Notes under the pieces: model-generated
The model's database searches: none
Seen by the model: the letters and a program-made list of their open reading frames with translations, nothing else
What the model was told of the DNA's origin: nothing
Part shown: positions 21,001 through 30,494 of the stretch, one piece after another
Layout of the letters: each line of letters starts with the position of its first letter
Position numbering within the stretch: position 1 is the first letter of the stretch
Assembly (NCBI GenBank): GCA_028824685.1
Contig: JAPPCZ010000109.1
Span: 80,406 to 144,405 of the forward strand
Source: Candidatus Poribacteria bacterium
GTDB taxonomy: Bacteria > Poribacteria > WGA-4E > WGA-3G
Direction: 5' to 3'
Length of the DNA: 64,000 bases
Translations under genes and position numbers: made by a program

Positions 21001-21531
21001 CACGAGGACTCCGATGATAACCAACACTAAAGGCAAACCTACTGCCCACGCCCAACGACGGTGGCGAGGATTTGGCACTGCCTCTGCAAGATTATGTTTC
21101 GCTACCTCTTCATCAACTTGACGCATGGCTGCTGCTACCAGCGCAGGACTTGATGACCGATCTGATCTCTCCGATGCAAGTTCCACGATGCCAAGCACGT
21201 GATCACCAAAACGGGGGAACTTATGTTGTAGTAACCGAGCAATTCCATCTAAGGTGCGATTCCGCCACACCCAATTGTAATACTTTAGCGGCAGGAAAAT
21301 CACCATACCTACCATCCCGATTACCAAGATAAGCGCGCGTAACAGCGTAGGCGTATCAAACAATCGGTCTAAACCAAACACTATGAGATACGAAATGATG
21401 AGACCAAAGAGTGCTGCTAATGTGCCTTCGGCAAGTTTAATTATCCATACCCGTTTTCGGTACTGTTCTAATGCTTTTTTCATGCGCGGGGGAAGGTTTA
21501 CCCCGTTTTCTTTTGATTGTGTTTGGTTCAT
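18079..21531 (-). CDS. DUF4175-like large membrane protein
   Basis: N-terminal two-TM region, LDGIARLLQHKFPRFGDHVLGIVELASE, long charged/disordered Pro-Ser-rich middle, C-terminal helical region. Confidence 0.6.
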   Translation of the reverse strand: MNQTQSKENGVNLPPRMKKALEQYRKRVWIIKLAEGTLAALFGLIISYLIVFGLDRLFDTPTLLRALILVIGMVGMVIFLPLKYYNWVWRNRTLDGIARLLQHKFPRFGDHVLGIVELASERSDRSSSPALVAAAMRQVDEEVAKHNLAEAVPNPRHRRWAWAVGLPLVLVIIGVLVIPATTRNTLARWLTPWRNVERYTFAQLEGKTDKRVVAYAEPFNVEARLKDESPWKPESGEARYAKQMPVVAEREGETYKFELPPQTEEGKVNLRIGDARRSIPVEPKLRPALKEIIAKVKLPDYLQHQEPRIDDVRGGIVNLVKGSTATLEATTTRELSEATLNNRPQKVDGARVITEPISVETTTEMQLTWRDRFGLAASEPQVLQFEAQEDAVPTVAITKLKNNQVVLSTEVLTFEIQAGDDFGVKHIGLEWEGIENPIQNPEPAIGEKTVSSGSPTSEALTVPATFSVERENIKPQSLRLRAFAEDYFPNRERVRSPQIMLHVLTPAEHFKWLIGQMQLWAGAAKDVHDKELQLHQTNLELRDLSPAELDDPAQRKKLQNQAAAERTNAAKLDSLIESGTELMQEAAKNSEFDGSQLESWGEMLEQLEEIAKKKMPSVANLLAQAAEAPGQSSPQDKPSTSDSQPNAQQGNPSKSDSQQPTDGNQSNAKPSNSENDVEKYGPDSKLPPETADEEMPDDPNERGDSASVDRSKPPEGGKPSFSPANPTPGISDVESGFNKPDKPQGGQPPQVVGGLQIPTTTLKGSGRDAQEQETETPQASELVLEAVEEQKELLDAFAKLSDEIKRLLVGFENSTFVKRLKAASRKQIDIASDLDSLDSFGLADRGTDNQTARRRLADLESAESKNITTIIQDMAAYIDRRPNANYLRVLAEMEDASVSTQIRDLVRSINRNFVGRSTIEAEYWADTLDRWAEQLIDPLPETPPPQGGMMELPNLPPEIIVEVLRLINREIQLREETREVEQAKDALTDDKYYERSEALSDTQYEIAEDTHEVVREIGLLPNANTALIRRQLAKVSRAAEVMDEAETILAEPNTGPKAIAAISEVIEILLETQRMPNVPGGGNSGDSPGGGGQGLAALISALSLLGVGDDSGEAFIEKRSPKQATGKAGRVLPEEFRQGLDAYFNAIEGQ

Positions 21532-21612
21532 TGAAGTTCTCCATTAGGGTAGTTGTGGTTATCGTCCATGTTGATTAAAGTGATTTTCTAAAGATAGCCA
21601 GTGAATACTAAA

Positions 21613-23820
21613 CTATATCGTACCTGCCATTTTGCGTGCAACCCAGAATAATCCAAGCAGTAAGATAATCAATCCGCCCCAAAGCGGATGCGACCAGATT
21701 CGTGTGCGTTTGACAATTGGTTCAGGTTCAGGTAAAGCTGCCAGATGGTCTAACAGTGTTCCTACTTCAGCAATTGGTACGAGTTTGCCGCTGGTAATCT
21801 TGGATATTTCCTCAAGGACATCAAAACGTGCTAAACGTCCCTGCTGCTCCCGATTTAAACCTTGCACTGACAGATCCGTTTGAACCGATGCTCCTGTTTC
21901 GCTACTGGTCGCAACGAGACGATAGTTGCCAGATTCTTTCGGCACAAACGTTCCGACGAACAACCCTAACGCATCTTCTATGCCCGGTTGTAACCGTATT
22001 GTCTCTGTTTTACCTGAAGGGGCAATCGCTTGCACAGTAACAGTGCCTCTATCCAGGGGACCGCCTACGTTGTCCATGACATTGGCATTTAACGTCAGGA
22101 CATCATCAACATGTGGTCTGTCTGGTGAATAGAACAATCGTATTGCTTCGCCTTGCGCCATCTGTCGGCGATATGCCATCCAACGTGCGACTTGACTCCA
22201 AAATCGGTAATGATATTTGTCTTCAACACCGTGCCGCCAACGCCACGCGCTGTCCGTTCCCATGAACAGCACTTTACCTGTGCCGTAAGTTTTTGTGACA
22301 ATGAGCGGCACCCGTCCAGAAACTGTGGCGGCTTGATCGTGTACTGCCAAAATCTCGGTGCCTGCTTTAGCCCGTCTGATGCCAGCATACCAGAAAAATC
22401 CCGGCAGTGTGCGCCAAACATCGCTATTGTCAAGGTCGGTATCTCCGAGACGCGTTAACAAACTGCGTTGTCCAGGTTCGGTGAGCGCGAAATAGGATTG
22501 AACACTTGAACCTACGCCGTTAGGTGTCGCGGGGTCCAAGACAACAGGATAGAGATCAGCAAGTGGTCCGGCAGTCAATGAATCTTGTGCACCAGTGCGC
22601 CCCGGTATAAAGACAAGTCCAGCGGCTTGTGCACTGACGAGTTGCCGTAAATCCTGTGCCTGTTCGGCTGTTAGTTGTTCGGGGGATATACCGACATCCC
22701 CAAGAAACACTACGTCAAATTTGCTGAGTTCTCTGGCATCAGGGAAATGTTTGATGTAGCTGCGTCCACCACCGACCTTAGGTAGTTTCGGATGAAAAAG
22801 CAGACATGTTACATTAACACCCGCATCGCGTTCCAAAGCATTGCGTAGATATCGGTATTCCCAACGTGGATAAGATTCAATGACAAGGATTTCCAACCGC
22901 TCCTGCCGTATGGATATAGGTGCAGAAAGTTCATTATTTTCGGGGATCAATTCTTGCATATCTGGTGCAATACGCAAATTTAGGGTGAATTCTCCTGTTT
23001 CTTGCGGTGTCCAAGCCATATTTTCCTGTGCTTGTCCCATAGCAGGCACAGTGATAACTTTGTTGACCGTAGGCTCATCATTAACACTTAACGTAAGGTT
23101 TACGTCTCTATCCTGTCCCAAGGTATTTCGGACGACAAACGGGATGCGGATCTGCTTTTTTGTTACGCCGTAGGTTGGGGCATCCATGCTCACTAACTCT
23201 ATATCGGGCAGCGGAACTTTACTGCCGACCCCTACTGTGAAAACAGGAACACCTTGCATGTGGAAGCGTGTCGCAGCCTTCACGGGTGAGTCACCAATAT
23301 TCCAATCACCATCTGATAGTAGGACTACGCCGCGAAGGCTGGAATGATTGTCCAAAACGTGCGACAGCCCAGCGTTTATATCTGTGGCTTCCTCTGCTGG
23401 GTCTAACAGTGAAGAGAACGGCTCAAATACTACGTTGAGTTCAGTATCTTGTTCCGATTTCCAAACTTCCTCCGACATTAGCGGTTGAATCGTTTCGGCG
23501 CGGCTTTTGCGTTTCACAGCGGTATCCTGTTCGTCTATTATATCCTGTGTTAGCATGCTGTTAGATTTGTCCCATAGGATAGCAAGCGTTGAGCGTTGTT
23601 CCGGCGGTTGTGATTCTAACCATTCGGGTTGATTTAGTGTGACAACCACAAGGATAACAAGCACAAGACGTAGCAGTTCAAGCCATCCGATGCGCTTACG
23701 GTAACCGCTGCGATGCCATGCGTACCAGCATAAGACACCGGTTATAATGATAATAATCAGTCCTAAAGTTATGACGGAACCGCTTGAGAAGAATTCAAGG
23801 TGTCCTTGTTGGTCTGGCAT
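21613..23820 (-). CDS. VWA/glutamine-amidotransferase-like membrane protein
   Basis: N- and C-terminal TM segments; AILWDKSNSML, GVVLLSDGDWNIGDSPVKAA VWA-like motifs; IESYPRWEYRYLRNALERD and YGTGKVLFMGTDSAWRWR. Confidence 0.75.
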   Translation of the reverse strand: MPDQQGHLEFFSSGSVITLGLIIIIITGVLCWYAWHRSGYRKRIGWLELLRLVLVILVVVTLNQPEWLESQPPEQRSTLAILWDKSNSMLTQDIIDEQDTAVKRKSRAETIQPLMSEEVWKSEQDTELNVVFEPFSSLLDPAEEATDINAGLSHVLDNHSSLRGVVLLSDGDWNIGDSPVKAATRFHMQGVPVFTVGVGSKVPLPDIELVSMDAPTYGVTKKQIRIPFVVRNTLGQDRDVNLTLSVNDEPTVNKVITVPAMGQAQENMAWTPQETGEFTLNLRIAPDMQELIPENNELSAPISIRQERLEILVIESYPRWEYRYLRNALERDAGVNVTCLLFHPKLPKVGGGRSYIKHFPDARELSKFDVVFLGDVGISPEQLTAEQAQDLRQLVSAQAAGLVFIPGRTGAQDSLTAGPLADLYPVVLDPATPNGVGSSVQSYFALTEPGQRSLLTRLGDTDLDNSDVWRTLPGFFWYAGIRRAKAGTEILAVHDQAATVSGRVPLIVTKTYGTGKVLFMGTDSAWRWRHGVEDKYHYRFWSQVARWMAYRRQMAQGEAIRLFYSPDRPHVDDVLTLNANVMDNVGGPLDRGTVTVQAIAPSGKTETIRLQPGIEDALGLFVGTFVPKESGNYRLVATSSETGASVQTDLSVQGLNREQQGRLARFDVLEEISKITSGKLVPIAEVGTLLDHLAALPEPEPIVKRTRIWSHPLWGGLIILLLGLFWVARKMAGTI

Positions 23821-23947
23821 ATCTACGCCTCTAAGTTGCTAAAACTCTCTTTTAGGTTAAAGTTTTCATTTTTCACAGTAAAATGGTTTCAATATTCATT
23901 TATAGTTCCATGATGTAAACACTGATTGAGTATTGCGGTGTATTAGG

Positions 23948-23974
23948 GTCGCGACCTGGAGGGTCGCTCCTACA
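23948..23974. repeat. Partial copy of the GTAGGAGCGACC palindrome family
   Basis: TCGCGACCTGGAGGGTCGCTCCTACA, right arm of the element at 8791..8834. Confidence 0.6.
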
Positions 23975-23991
23975 AGACATATTCATTTACA

Positions 23992-26007
23992 TTAATCTCC
24001 CTCTGCTGTTGCAAAATCTACTGCGGGGTTACTTTCCGCTTTCTTGCTTGGCAAACTTAGTACCGCTTCTACAATGAGTGCTATCGCCATCGCAATAAGA
24101 AAAGTACGCCAGAGTTCATTGGCTAAAGAAGAGGTATCTCCCACTTCTACATCTATTCGCCGATAAGATAATCCGTCAAATAGAGCATCTACAGTTTCTG
24201 CGGGAGATGCTTTAGCGGCATCTTCGGCTTGGCTGCGATTCACGGCTATCCAATATGCCTCATCTCGGTAGACTCCAGCGTGTAGTCCACGTTGAGAAAG
24301 CGATATTGCGTCCCCTTCAGGTGCTATCGCCTCCCACTGTTCACGATCTGCAAGGGCATCAGATGCAGCGTCACGTTGAGACGCATCAGTCAAAGCGCGA
24401 CATCCTTCCGCTAACGCACGCTGCAACATCACATAAAACACTATCCCGTCACGTTCAAGAGAAGAAAACTGAGCGGTCGGTAGTGTGCTACAGAAATACA
24501 CGGCACCGTGGTCCGTATTCACACGGGTTAGGAGCGGTGTATCGTCGCTAAACCTTGCCAGTAATGTTCCAGTGCTTTCAATAGCACGGTATCGGTAGGT
24601 GCGTAGTTCATTCAGAGGCAAAGGATTTCCACTATCTACATGTGCCAACAAATCAGCATCACCACGCCACCACGAAATCTGGGCAGTTTGTTCATCATCA
24701 GGCGTCTGCCAGTCGTTCCAGCGTGAGTAGAACATTTGCGCACCAGCATTCTGACGCGGTGGAAAGAAAATAACCACACGTCCGCTGTTGACAAAATTCT
24801 GAATCTGTTCCACGACTAATCCGTTTGGCAAAGCGGCTTGCCAGATTAACAGTCCTGTATTTTCCCAATCAATTTCCCCAACGCGATTCGTGGGAATCAC
24901 ATCTGCCTGATGTTGAAGTCGCGCATCTGGTGGAATAGCGAGCGCACGACGAAACGCTTCGCCAGTTCTTACATCATCACTAACGATAACCGATCTCCGT
25001 ACTGGCGGTTCTGAAAATACAAAGAAAAATCGATTGTCCAACGGGTTCGCATCACCCGGTAACCCGACTGATCCCCATCCCGAAGTGAGTGTGCCATCAA
25101 TAGGAATGCGATGTCCCTGTAAAGATGCCCCGCGTGCGTCAAGTTCAACTTCAACCACAGAACGAACGTTGTTGACTTCAAACTCAATCGGTACTTCTCG
25201 CGTCGCAGCATCGCTGCCTTCATTTCTAACCATAACATCAAGGATAAGTTCCGCCTCGTTACCTCGTTGCCACCGTTGCACATTTTCCACCCGCACCGAT
25301 AAGTTATTTGAAGATGGTGCTGAATATGCAAGTAAGAAGTGATGCACGCCATCTAACTGTGCAAATTCTTCTCGGATTGCATCCCAACGTCCGCTGGTAA
25401 CAGCCCAATCATTCTCGTAGAGATCAGAGCATATCCATACGTCTGCTCGTCCTGAATTGTTTGCTTTAAGATAGGTTAAAGCGGATTCAAACATGCCCGG
25501 AATATTGGCACTTGTGGCACTTGATTCGGTCATAGGTAGGCTTAATAATGCCTTCGGTGAATCTATTTCTTGTAATTGTCCAGTGGCACTATCAATCAGA
25601 ATCAGATGAGTCCCGTAATCACCTTGTTCCAGCAACTGCGCAAGTCTTTTTAGTGCTGTAGACCTCTTTGACTCACCAGCCTGTAGGTCTTGTGTTTCCA
25701 TACTCGCGGATCGGTCAAGCAGAACCATAGTGACATCGGGTTTAGCCAATCCAATGCTTCCTAACCATCCGCCAGAAAGTGGTCGACTAATAGCGAAAAT
25801 CAGTGCTGCAATCGCGAGGGTACGCATGAGTAGTATGAGGATATGGCGAAGACGTGCCATGCCTTTGCTCATCCGTTTTGCAGCCATCAGAAACATCATC
25901 GCTGCCCAGGGGACGGTGCGGTGGCGCTGCTGATTTATCAAGTGTATAATGACTGGTAGCAACATCAAAGGAAGTGCTATTAATGCTAAAGGTTGTAGAA
26001 AATTCAT
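23992..26007 (-). CDS. BatA-domain / VWA membrane protein
   Basis: MNFLQPLALIALPLMLLPVIIHLINQQRHRTVPWAAMMFL is a BatA N-terminal signature; VTMVLLDRSASMETQD VWA MIDAS-like. Confidence 0.85.
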   Translation of the reverse strand: MNFLQPLALIALPLMLLPVIIHLINQQRHRTVPWAAMMFLMAAKRMSKGMARLRHILILLMRTLAIAALIFAISRPLSGGWLGSIGLAKPDVTMVLLDRSASMETQDLQAGESKRSTALKRLAQLLEQGDYGTHLILIDSATGQLQEIDSPKALLSLPMTESSATSANIPGMFESALTYLKANNSGRADVWICSDLYENDWAVTSGRWDAIREEFAQLDGVHHFLLAYSAPSSNNLSVRVENVQRWQRGNEAELILDVMVRNEGSDAATREVPIEFEVNNVRSVVEVELDARGASLQGHRIPIDGTLTSGWGSVGLPGDANPLDNRFFFVFSEPPVRRSVIVSDDVRTGEAFRRALAIPPDARLQHQADVIPTNRVGEIDWENTGLLIWQAALPNGLVVEQIQNFVNSGRVVIFFPPRQNAGAQMFYSRWNDWQTPDDEQTAQISWWRGDADLLAHVDSGNPLPLNELRTYRYRAIESTGTLLARFSDDTPLLTRVNTDHGAVYFCSTLPTAQFSSLERDGIVFYVMLQRALAEGCRALTDASQRDAASDALADREQWEAIAPEGDAISLSQRGLHAGVYRDEAYWIAVNRSQAEDAAKASPAETVDALFDGLSYRRIDVEVGDTSSLANELWRTFLIAMAIALIVEAVLSLPSKKAESNPAVDFATAEGD

Positions 26008-26217
26008 AGTTGGTCATCGACTGTCAGCTATCAGCCGTCGGGTCTAAGTTTTTACTTTAATGGTTGCATAATAGTGACGCATATAAATAAGTGAACGTTT
26101 TTCTTTTAGATTTACGGCGTTTGTAGTCGCGCAATTCATTGCGCCTCTTTGAATTTCTTAGCACTCACACATTATAATTTTCTTGCTGACTGCCGACTGC
26201 GATAGCCGATAGCTTAC

Positions 26218-27120
26218 TTATGCTTTTTTGGGTGTTCGTCCTAATAGAAATTTTGCCAATACGTCTCCGTAATCTTCGTCAATGCAGATGCGATGGTAGT
26301 CGATTTCGGTGTCACGGATAACTTCGTTCATGCTTTCAAGGTATGCTTCCAATGCGCGGCGATACTGATCGCCGATAATGATTGGGTCTGCCAATACGGG
26401 TTCACCACCTTCCATGTCAACAAATCGCGTTGGACGATCAAATTCAAAATCCAACTCATTCTGTTCCATCAGGTGAAACACTGCTACATCATGCTTACGA
26501 AATCGTAGATGCTCAAAACAGTTACGCGCCACTTCTGGGTCAATGAATAGATCTGAAATGATGATAATCAATGCTCTTTGTGGGACACGTTCAGCGGTTT
26601 CGTGGAGTGCGTCAGCTAATCCTGTTTCACCTGACGGTTCTACTGCACCGAGTTCATCAAGAACTGTGCTAAGGTGTGTTGCGCTCCGTTTTGGTGGAAT
26701 CTCTTTGTGAAACTCTGTGCCAGCACAGTAGAGTCCAACAGCATCACCTTGAAGTGCTGCAATATAGGCTAAAGTGCCACCGATACGGCGCGCATAATCA
26801 AGTTTGCTGGTCCCGTTGTGAGCAAACCCCATTGAACCGCTGGTATCAACAATTAAGCACATTCGCAAGTTCGTATCTGCCTCGAATTCTTTGATATAAT
26901 AGCGGTCATTACGGGCATAAGCACGCCAATCAAGACGCCGCGTGTCGTCGCCCGGCACGTACTTGCGATACTCTGCGAATTCCAGGCTTGAACCGCGTAT
27001 CGGGCTGCGGTGTTTGCCAGATACGCTGCCTATCATCGGCAACCGCGCATGCAGTTGTAGTGTTGAGAGACGTTCCAAGACTTTCTGATTGAGGTAATCT
27101 CGTCTGAGTTGTAGTGCCAT
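26218..27120 (-). CDS. DUF58 domain-containing protein
   Basis: GKHRSPIRGSSLEFAEYRKYVPGDDTRRLDWRAYARNDRYYIKEFEADTNLRMCLIVDTSGSM. Confidence 0.93.
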   Translation of the reverse strand: MALQLRRDYLNQKVLERLSTLQLHARLPMIGSVSGKHRSPIRGSSLEFAEYRKYVPGDDTRRLDWRAYARNDRYYIKEFEADTNLRMCLIVDTSGSMGFAHNGTSKLDYARRIGGTLAYIAALQGDAVGLYCAGTEFHKEIPPKRSATHLSTVLDELGAVEPSGETGLADALHETAERVPQRALIIIISDLFIDPEVARNCFEHLRFRKHDVAVFHLMEQNELDFEFDRPTRFVDMEGGEPVLADPIIIGDQYRRALEAYLESMNEVIRDTEIDYHRICIDEDYGDVLAKFLLGRTPKKA

Positions 27121-27122
27121 GT

Positions 27123-28142
27123 TTACCCTTGTTCGGACAGTTCTTCAACGAGACGTTCAACGATGTCTTGACTGGTAATGTTTTCAGACTCAGCGGCGAA
27201 CGATGTAATGACGCGGTGTGAAAGTACTGGATTCGCTACTGCAACGACATCTTCAAGGCGCGCCATATAACTGCCGCTGAGGGCAGCACGCGCCTTAGCC
27301 CCAAGTATTAAGTACTGAACAGCGCGCGGTCCAGCACCCCAAGCAACGAGAGGTCTGAGCCAATCTGGTGTCGCATCACCTTTTGGTCGTGTGCTACGTG
27401 CTAAATCAACAGCGAATTCGTAGATGTGTTCGGATACTGGAACCCGCCGAACAAGATTTTGAAATGCTATAACACGTTCACCCGTCAAAACGTGTTCCAA
27501 AGTCGGCAGTGACATACCAGTTGTTGTCCGCGCAATTTCAATTTCTTCAGAACGGGTTGGATAGTCCACCTCAATTCTGAACATAAATCGATCTAATTGT
27601 GCTTCGGGTAACGGGTATGTGCCTTCCTGCTCAATCGGGTTTTGTGTTGCTAAGACAAAAAACGGTGGTGCTAATTGGTATGTCCTACCGATTACCGTTA
27701 TTTTGTGTTCTTGCATTGCTTCAAGCATTGCCGCTTGCGTTTTTGAAGGCGCACGGTTGATCTCATCCGCGAGGATAAGGTTGGCAAACAGTGGTCCTTT
27801 TACGAACTCAAACTCGCGTCTACCGCCTGGGATTTCTTGAAGGATGTCTGTTCCCGTGATGTCCATCGGCATAAGGTCGGGTGTAAATTGGATTCGACTG
27901 AACTCTAATGCCATAGTTTCAGCAAATTGTCTCACTAAAAGTGTTTTTGCCAAGCCGGGAACGCCCATCAATAGTGCATGTCCTTGCGAAAACAGGCAGA
28001 TTGCTAAATTTTCAATGACTTGCTCCTGACCAATGATGATCTTGGCAAGTGCTATTTTTAGTTGGTCGTAGACGTCGCGTAGTTCGTCAATTGCAGCAAC
28101 GTCATCGGCATCCATTTGATCAATGTGTTGGGGTGTTTGCAT
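27123..28142 (-). CDS. MoxR-family AAA+ ATPase
   Basis: GHALLMGVPGLAKTLLVRQFA, FVKGPLFANLILADEINRAPSKTQAAMLEAMQEHKIT, FVLATQNPIEQEGTYPLPEAQLDRFMF. Confidence 0.96.
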   Translation of the reverse strand: MQTPQHIDQMDADDVAAIDELRDVYDQLKIALAKIIIGQEQVIENLAICLFSQGHALLMGVPGLAKTLLVRQFAETMALEFSRIQFTPDLMPMDITGTDILQEIPGGRREFEFVKGPLFANLILADEINRAPSKTQAAMLEAMQEHKITVIGRTYQLAPPFFVLATQNPIEQEGTYPLPEAQLDRFMFRIEVDYPTRSEEIEIARTTTGMSLPTLEHVLTGERVIAFQNLVRRVPVSEHIYEFAVDLARSTRPKGDATPDWLRPLVAWGAGPRAVQYLILGAKARAALSGSYMARLEDVVAVANPVLSHRVITSFAAESENITSQDIVERLVEELSEQG

Positions 28143-28694
28143 AATTATTCCTTTAATTTAGTTATCAGTTATCGGTTCTCAGTTTCTTCAATGAAGCAGT
28201 TAGTATCTCTTTAACTGTTATGGTTGTCTCAATTGCCTAACACAATGTTGGTGTCAATTGAAGGTGCTCCGATTCTAATTAATTGTGTAGGTCATCTCAT
28301 AATATAGTGACGCCTATTGAGAGAGAAACGGTTGCATAATTCTGAAATGTGCCATCAAACAATTAGGATTCTAATTTTCCAACGGCGTATAAGTGATTAG
28401 CTGTTCGCAAATATATTATATTCTTGGCAATTGCCGAGAATAAACTTTTCTCTATTAAAAATGGTGTCAGCATGCCTAAAATCTGTAGGTGGCAACTTGG
28501 GTTATAATACATATACAACCAAAGCAAAATCCATGCCAGTTTAACGAGACGATACTGTAGGTATTCTTTGAGAACTGCACAAAAAGGGGCAGGCTTTTTA
28601 TCCGATTGCACGAAATAGGGCAGTGAGGAGTACTCACAATATTATAATACCATTTCTATATGATAATATTACATTTATGGCTGATTATTATTTT

Positions 28695-30182
28695 TTAGTA
28701 GCGGTGTCTTGGAGAATATTTATACTTTTGTTCTTGAGGCAACAATTCAATGTGTTTATCCATCCATTTCAGCCGGACTTGCAGCCAAGTCTTCATTTCG
28801 TCCACTTCACCTTGATATGTGCGGCGTCCTGGTCCAGGATTGCCAAAAAGTGAATGTCCCAGCACACGCCATCTTTGGAAGTTCCGTTTTTGTGCTTCTG
28901 ATAGGTATTCTACTGTTCTATCAATTTCGTCAAAGATTTCTGATGTGGAGAGTTCATTTTTTCGAAGTGTTTTCCATTTCTTGACAAGTTTTTGTTTGAA
29001 GTTTTTGTCTGATAATAGCCGATCCCACCAGAAAGGGACAGGATTTGTATAAATAAGCCAACTATCGGTTTCCCAACCGTTATGGAAAACAGTATTTCCC
29101 ATTGATAAATTGAAATCCCAGACAGGGCCCACCGTTAGTTTTCCACCTCTATCTTTGTACATATATGCGCTGAGGCGGAATCCATCGGTGTTTTTGAAAA
29201 GTTCATTGATAATAAAATGATCAATAAAAGAATCCACATCAATATACTTAGCATATCCGCGCTTTGGGTCTTTGAATTCTGGACTGGCTAAGGCGGCTTC
29301 AAATTCGCTCATATAGTTTTGGATCCACACTTTTTGTGCATGAGTCATTTCGCGTCCTTTCGGATATACATGTGCAAGATATGTACCGCGCCGAGTGTAG
29401 AAGAAGATTTCATTTCTATCCGTTTTATCAATTTTAATTATATAACCACCAGTGATTTCAGGAGGCTTGTTGTGGGTCGGCTGCAAAGATTGGATTGGGA
29501 TGCGTTCTTTTCCACGTTTGATCTTTTCTATGAGTAAATAGACTCCGACATAATGTTGTGATTTGATTGTTTTATCACCATTTGTATTGAGAAATACCTC
29601 AACAAACTTTGTTCTGGTTGCATATCTGCCGATCCGATTGCTAAATTCAAAAGCCAAGTAGTTCCGCATGAGCGTTTTATCCGAATAAGGACCATTCAGC
29701 ACCCAATCCGATTCTGCTGGCAACCCAAATATGGATACATCTTTATCATTACCCATATCGTCTTGAAACTCAAAACCGTACTGCTTTTTCGGAAACATCT
29801 GTGAAGTCTGACCCCTGACTTCTATGCCAATTCTTCCATCAAAATGAATGTGAGGACTATCGAAACTGTTTCTGTCACCAGATTCATCATAAATAATCTT
29901 CATCCGAGCGGGAATCTTGGGTTCGTCAGGGATCCATCTACCATTCGTATCAATAATCACAATGGGCAAATTTGATGTATGCGGCCACGGGATGTTCACA
30001 GAACTTTGACGATTCGCAAAACCTTGGCGGTTCACAGAACTTTTGGGTCTCACGAAATCTTGACGGTTTACAGATTTTTTCAATCGGTTGGATTCACGGT
30101 CAGTGTCAGCAGAGCGACTCATGAGTAAGGCTAATGTGATACCGCCTAAAAGCAGAAGTATGACTTTCTGGTAACGATTCAT
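28695..30182 (-). CDS. CotH kinase family protein
   Basis: GIEVRGQTSQMFPKKQYGFEFQDDMGND, LNGPYSDKTLMRNYLAFEFSNRIGRYA, YVGVYLLIEKIKRGKERI. Confidence 0.9.
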   Translation of the reverse strand: MNRYQKVILLLLGGITLALLMSRSADTDRESNRLKKSVNRQDFVRPKSSVNRQGFANRQSSVNIPWPHTSNLPIVIIDTNGRWIPDEPKIPARMKIIYDESGDRNSFDSPHIHFDGRIGIEVRGQTSQMFPKKQYGFEFQDDMGNDKDVSIFGLPAESDWVLNGPYSDKTLMRNYLAFEFSNRIGRYATRTKFVEVFLNTNGDKTIKSQHYVGVYLLIEKIKRGKERIPIQSLQPTHNKPPEITGGYIIKIDKTDRNEIFFYTRRGTYLAHVYPKGREMTHAQKVWIQNYMSEFEAALASPEFKDPKRGYAKYIDVDSFIDHFIINELFKNTDGFRLSAYMYKDRGGKLTVGPVWDFNLSMGNTVFHNGWETDSWLIYTNPVPFWWDRLLSDKNFKQKLVKKWKTLRKNELSTSEIFDEIDRTVEYLSEAQKRNFQRWRVLGHSLFGNPGPGRRTYQGEVDEMKTWLQVRLKWMDKHIELLPQEQKYKYSPRHRY

Positions 30183-30494
30183 CGTCGGTGAGGACCTCGT
30201 TGGGGAAATCGGAAGATGTCAGTTTGAAAATATTTATTTTATAAATGCGTGGTGTTTATTGTCTGAACCGAGATTTCCAAGGTTTTAGGATTTCGGAACT
30301 ATATGTTTTCTGTGATAGACAAATCTGATTTACGAAATTAGCAATAATGCTTAAATTTTGTTATTAACAGTATATCAGAATAGAAATGGAGATCGCAAAT
30401 AAAAGTGAAGATGATAAAAATAGAATTTTATAATAGAAAGCGAACAAGAATTAGAGACGTCTAATGAATAGAATGCTATTCTCCCAAATTAATT

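Noticed and set aside
18185-21332. Many plus-strand ORFs opposite the 1150-aa DUF4175-like gene
   Set aside because: Antisense shadow ORFs with low-complexity Ser/Arg-rich translations; the minus-strand ORF has coherent domains.
28363-28611. 82-aa minus-strand ORF between MoxR and CotH genes
   Set aside because: No RBS or recognisable motif; AT-rich intergenic sequence. Not enough support.
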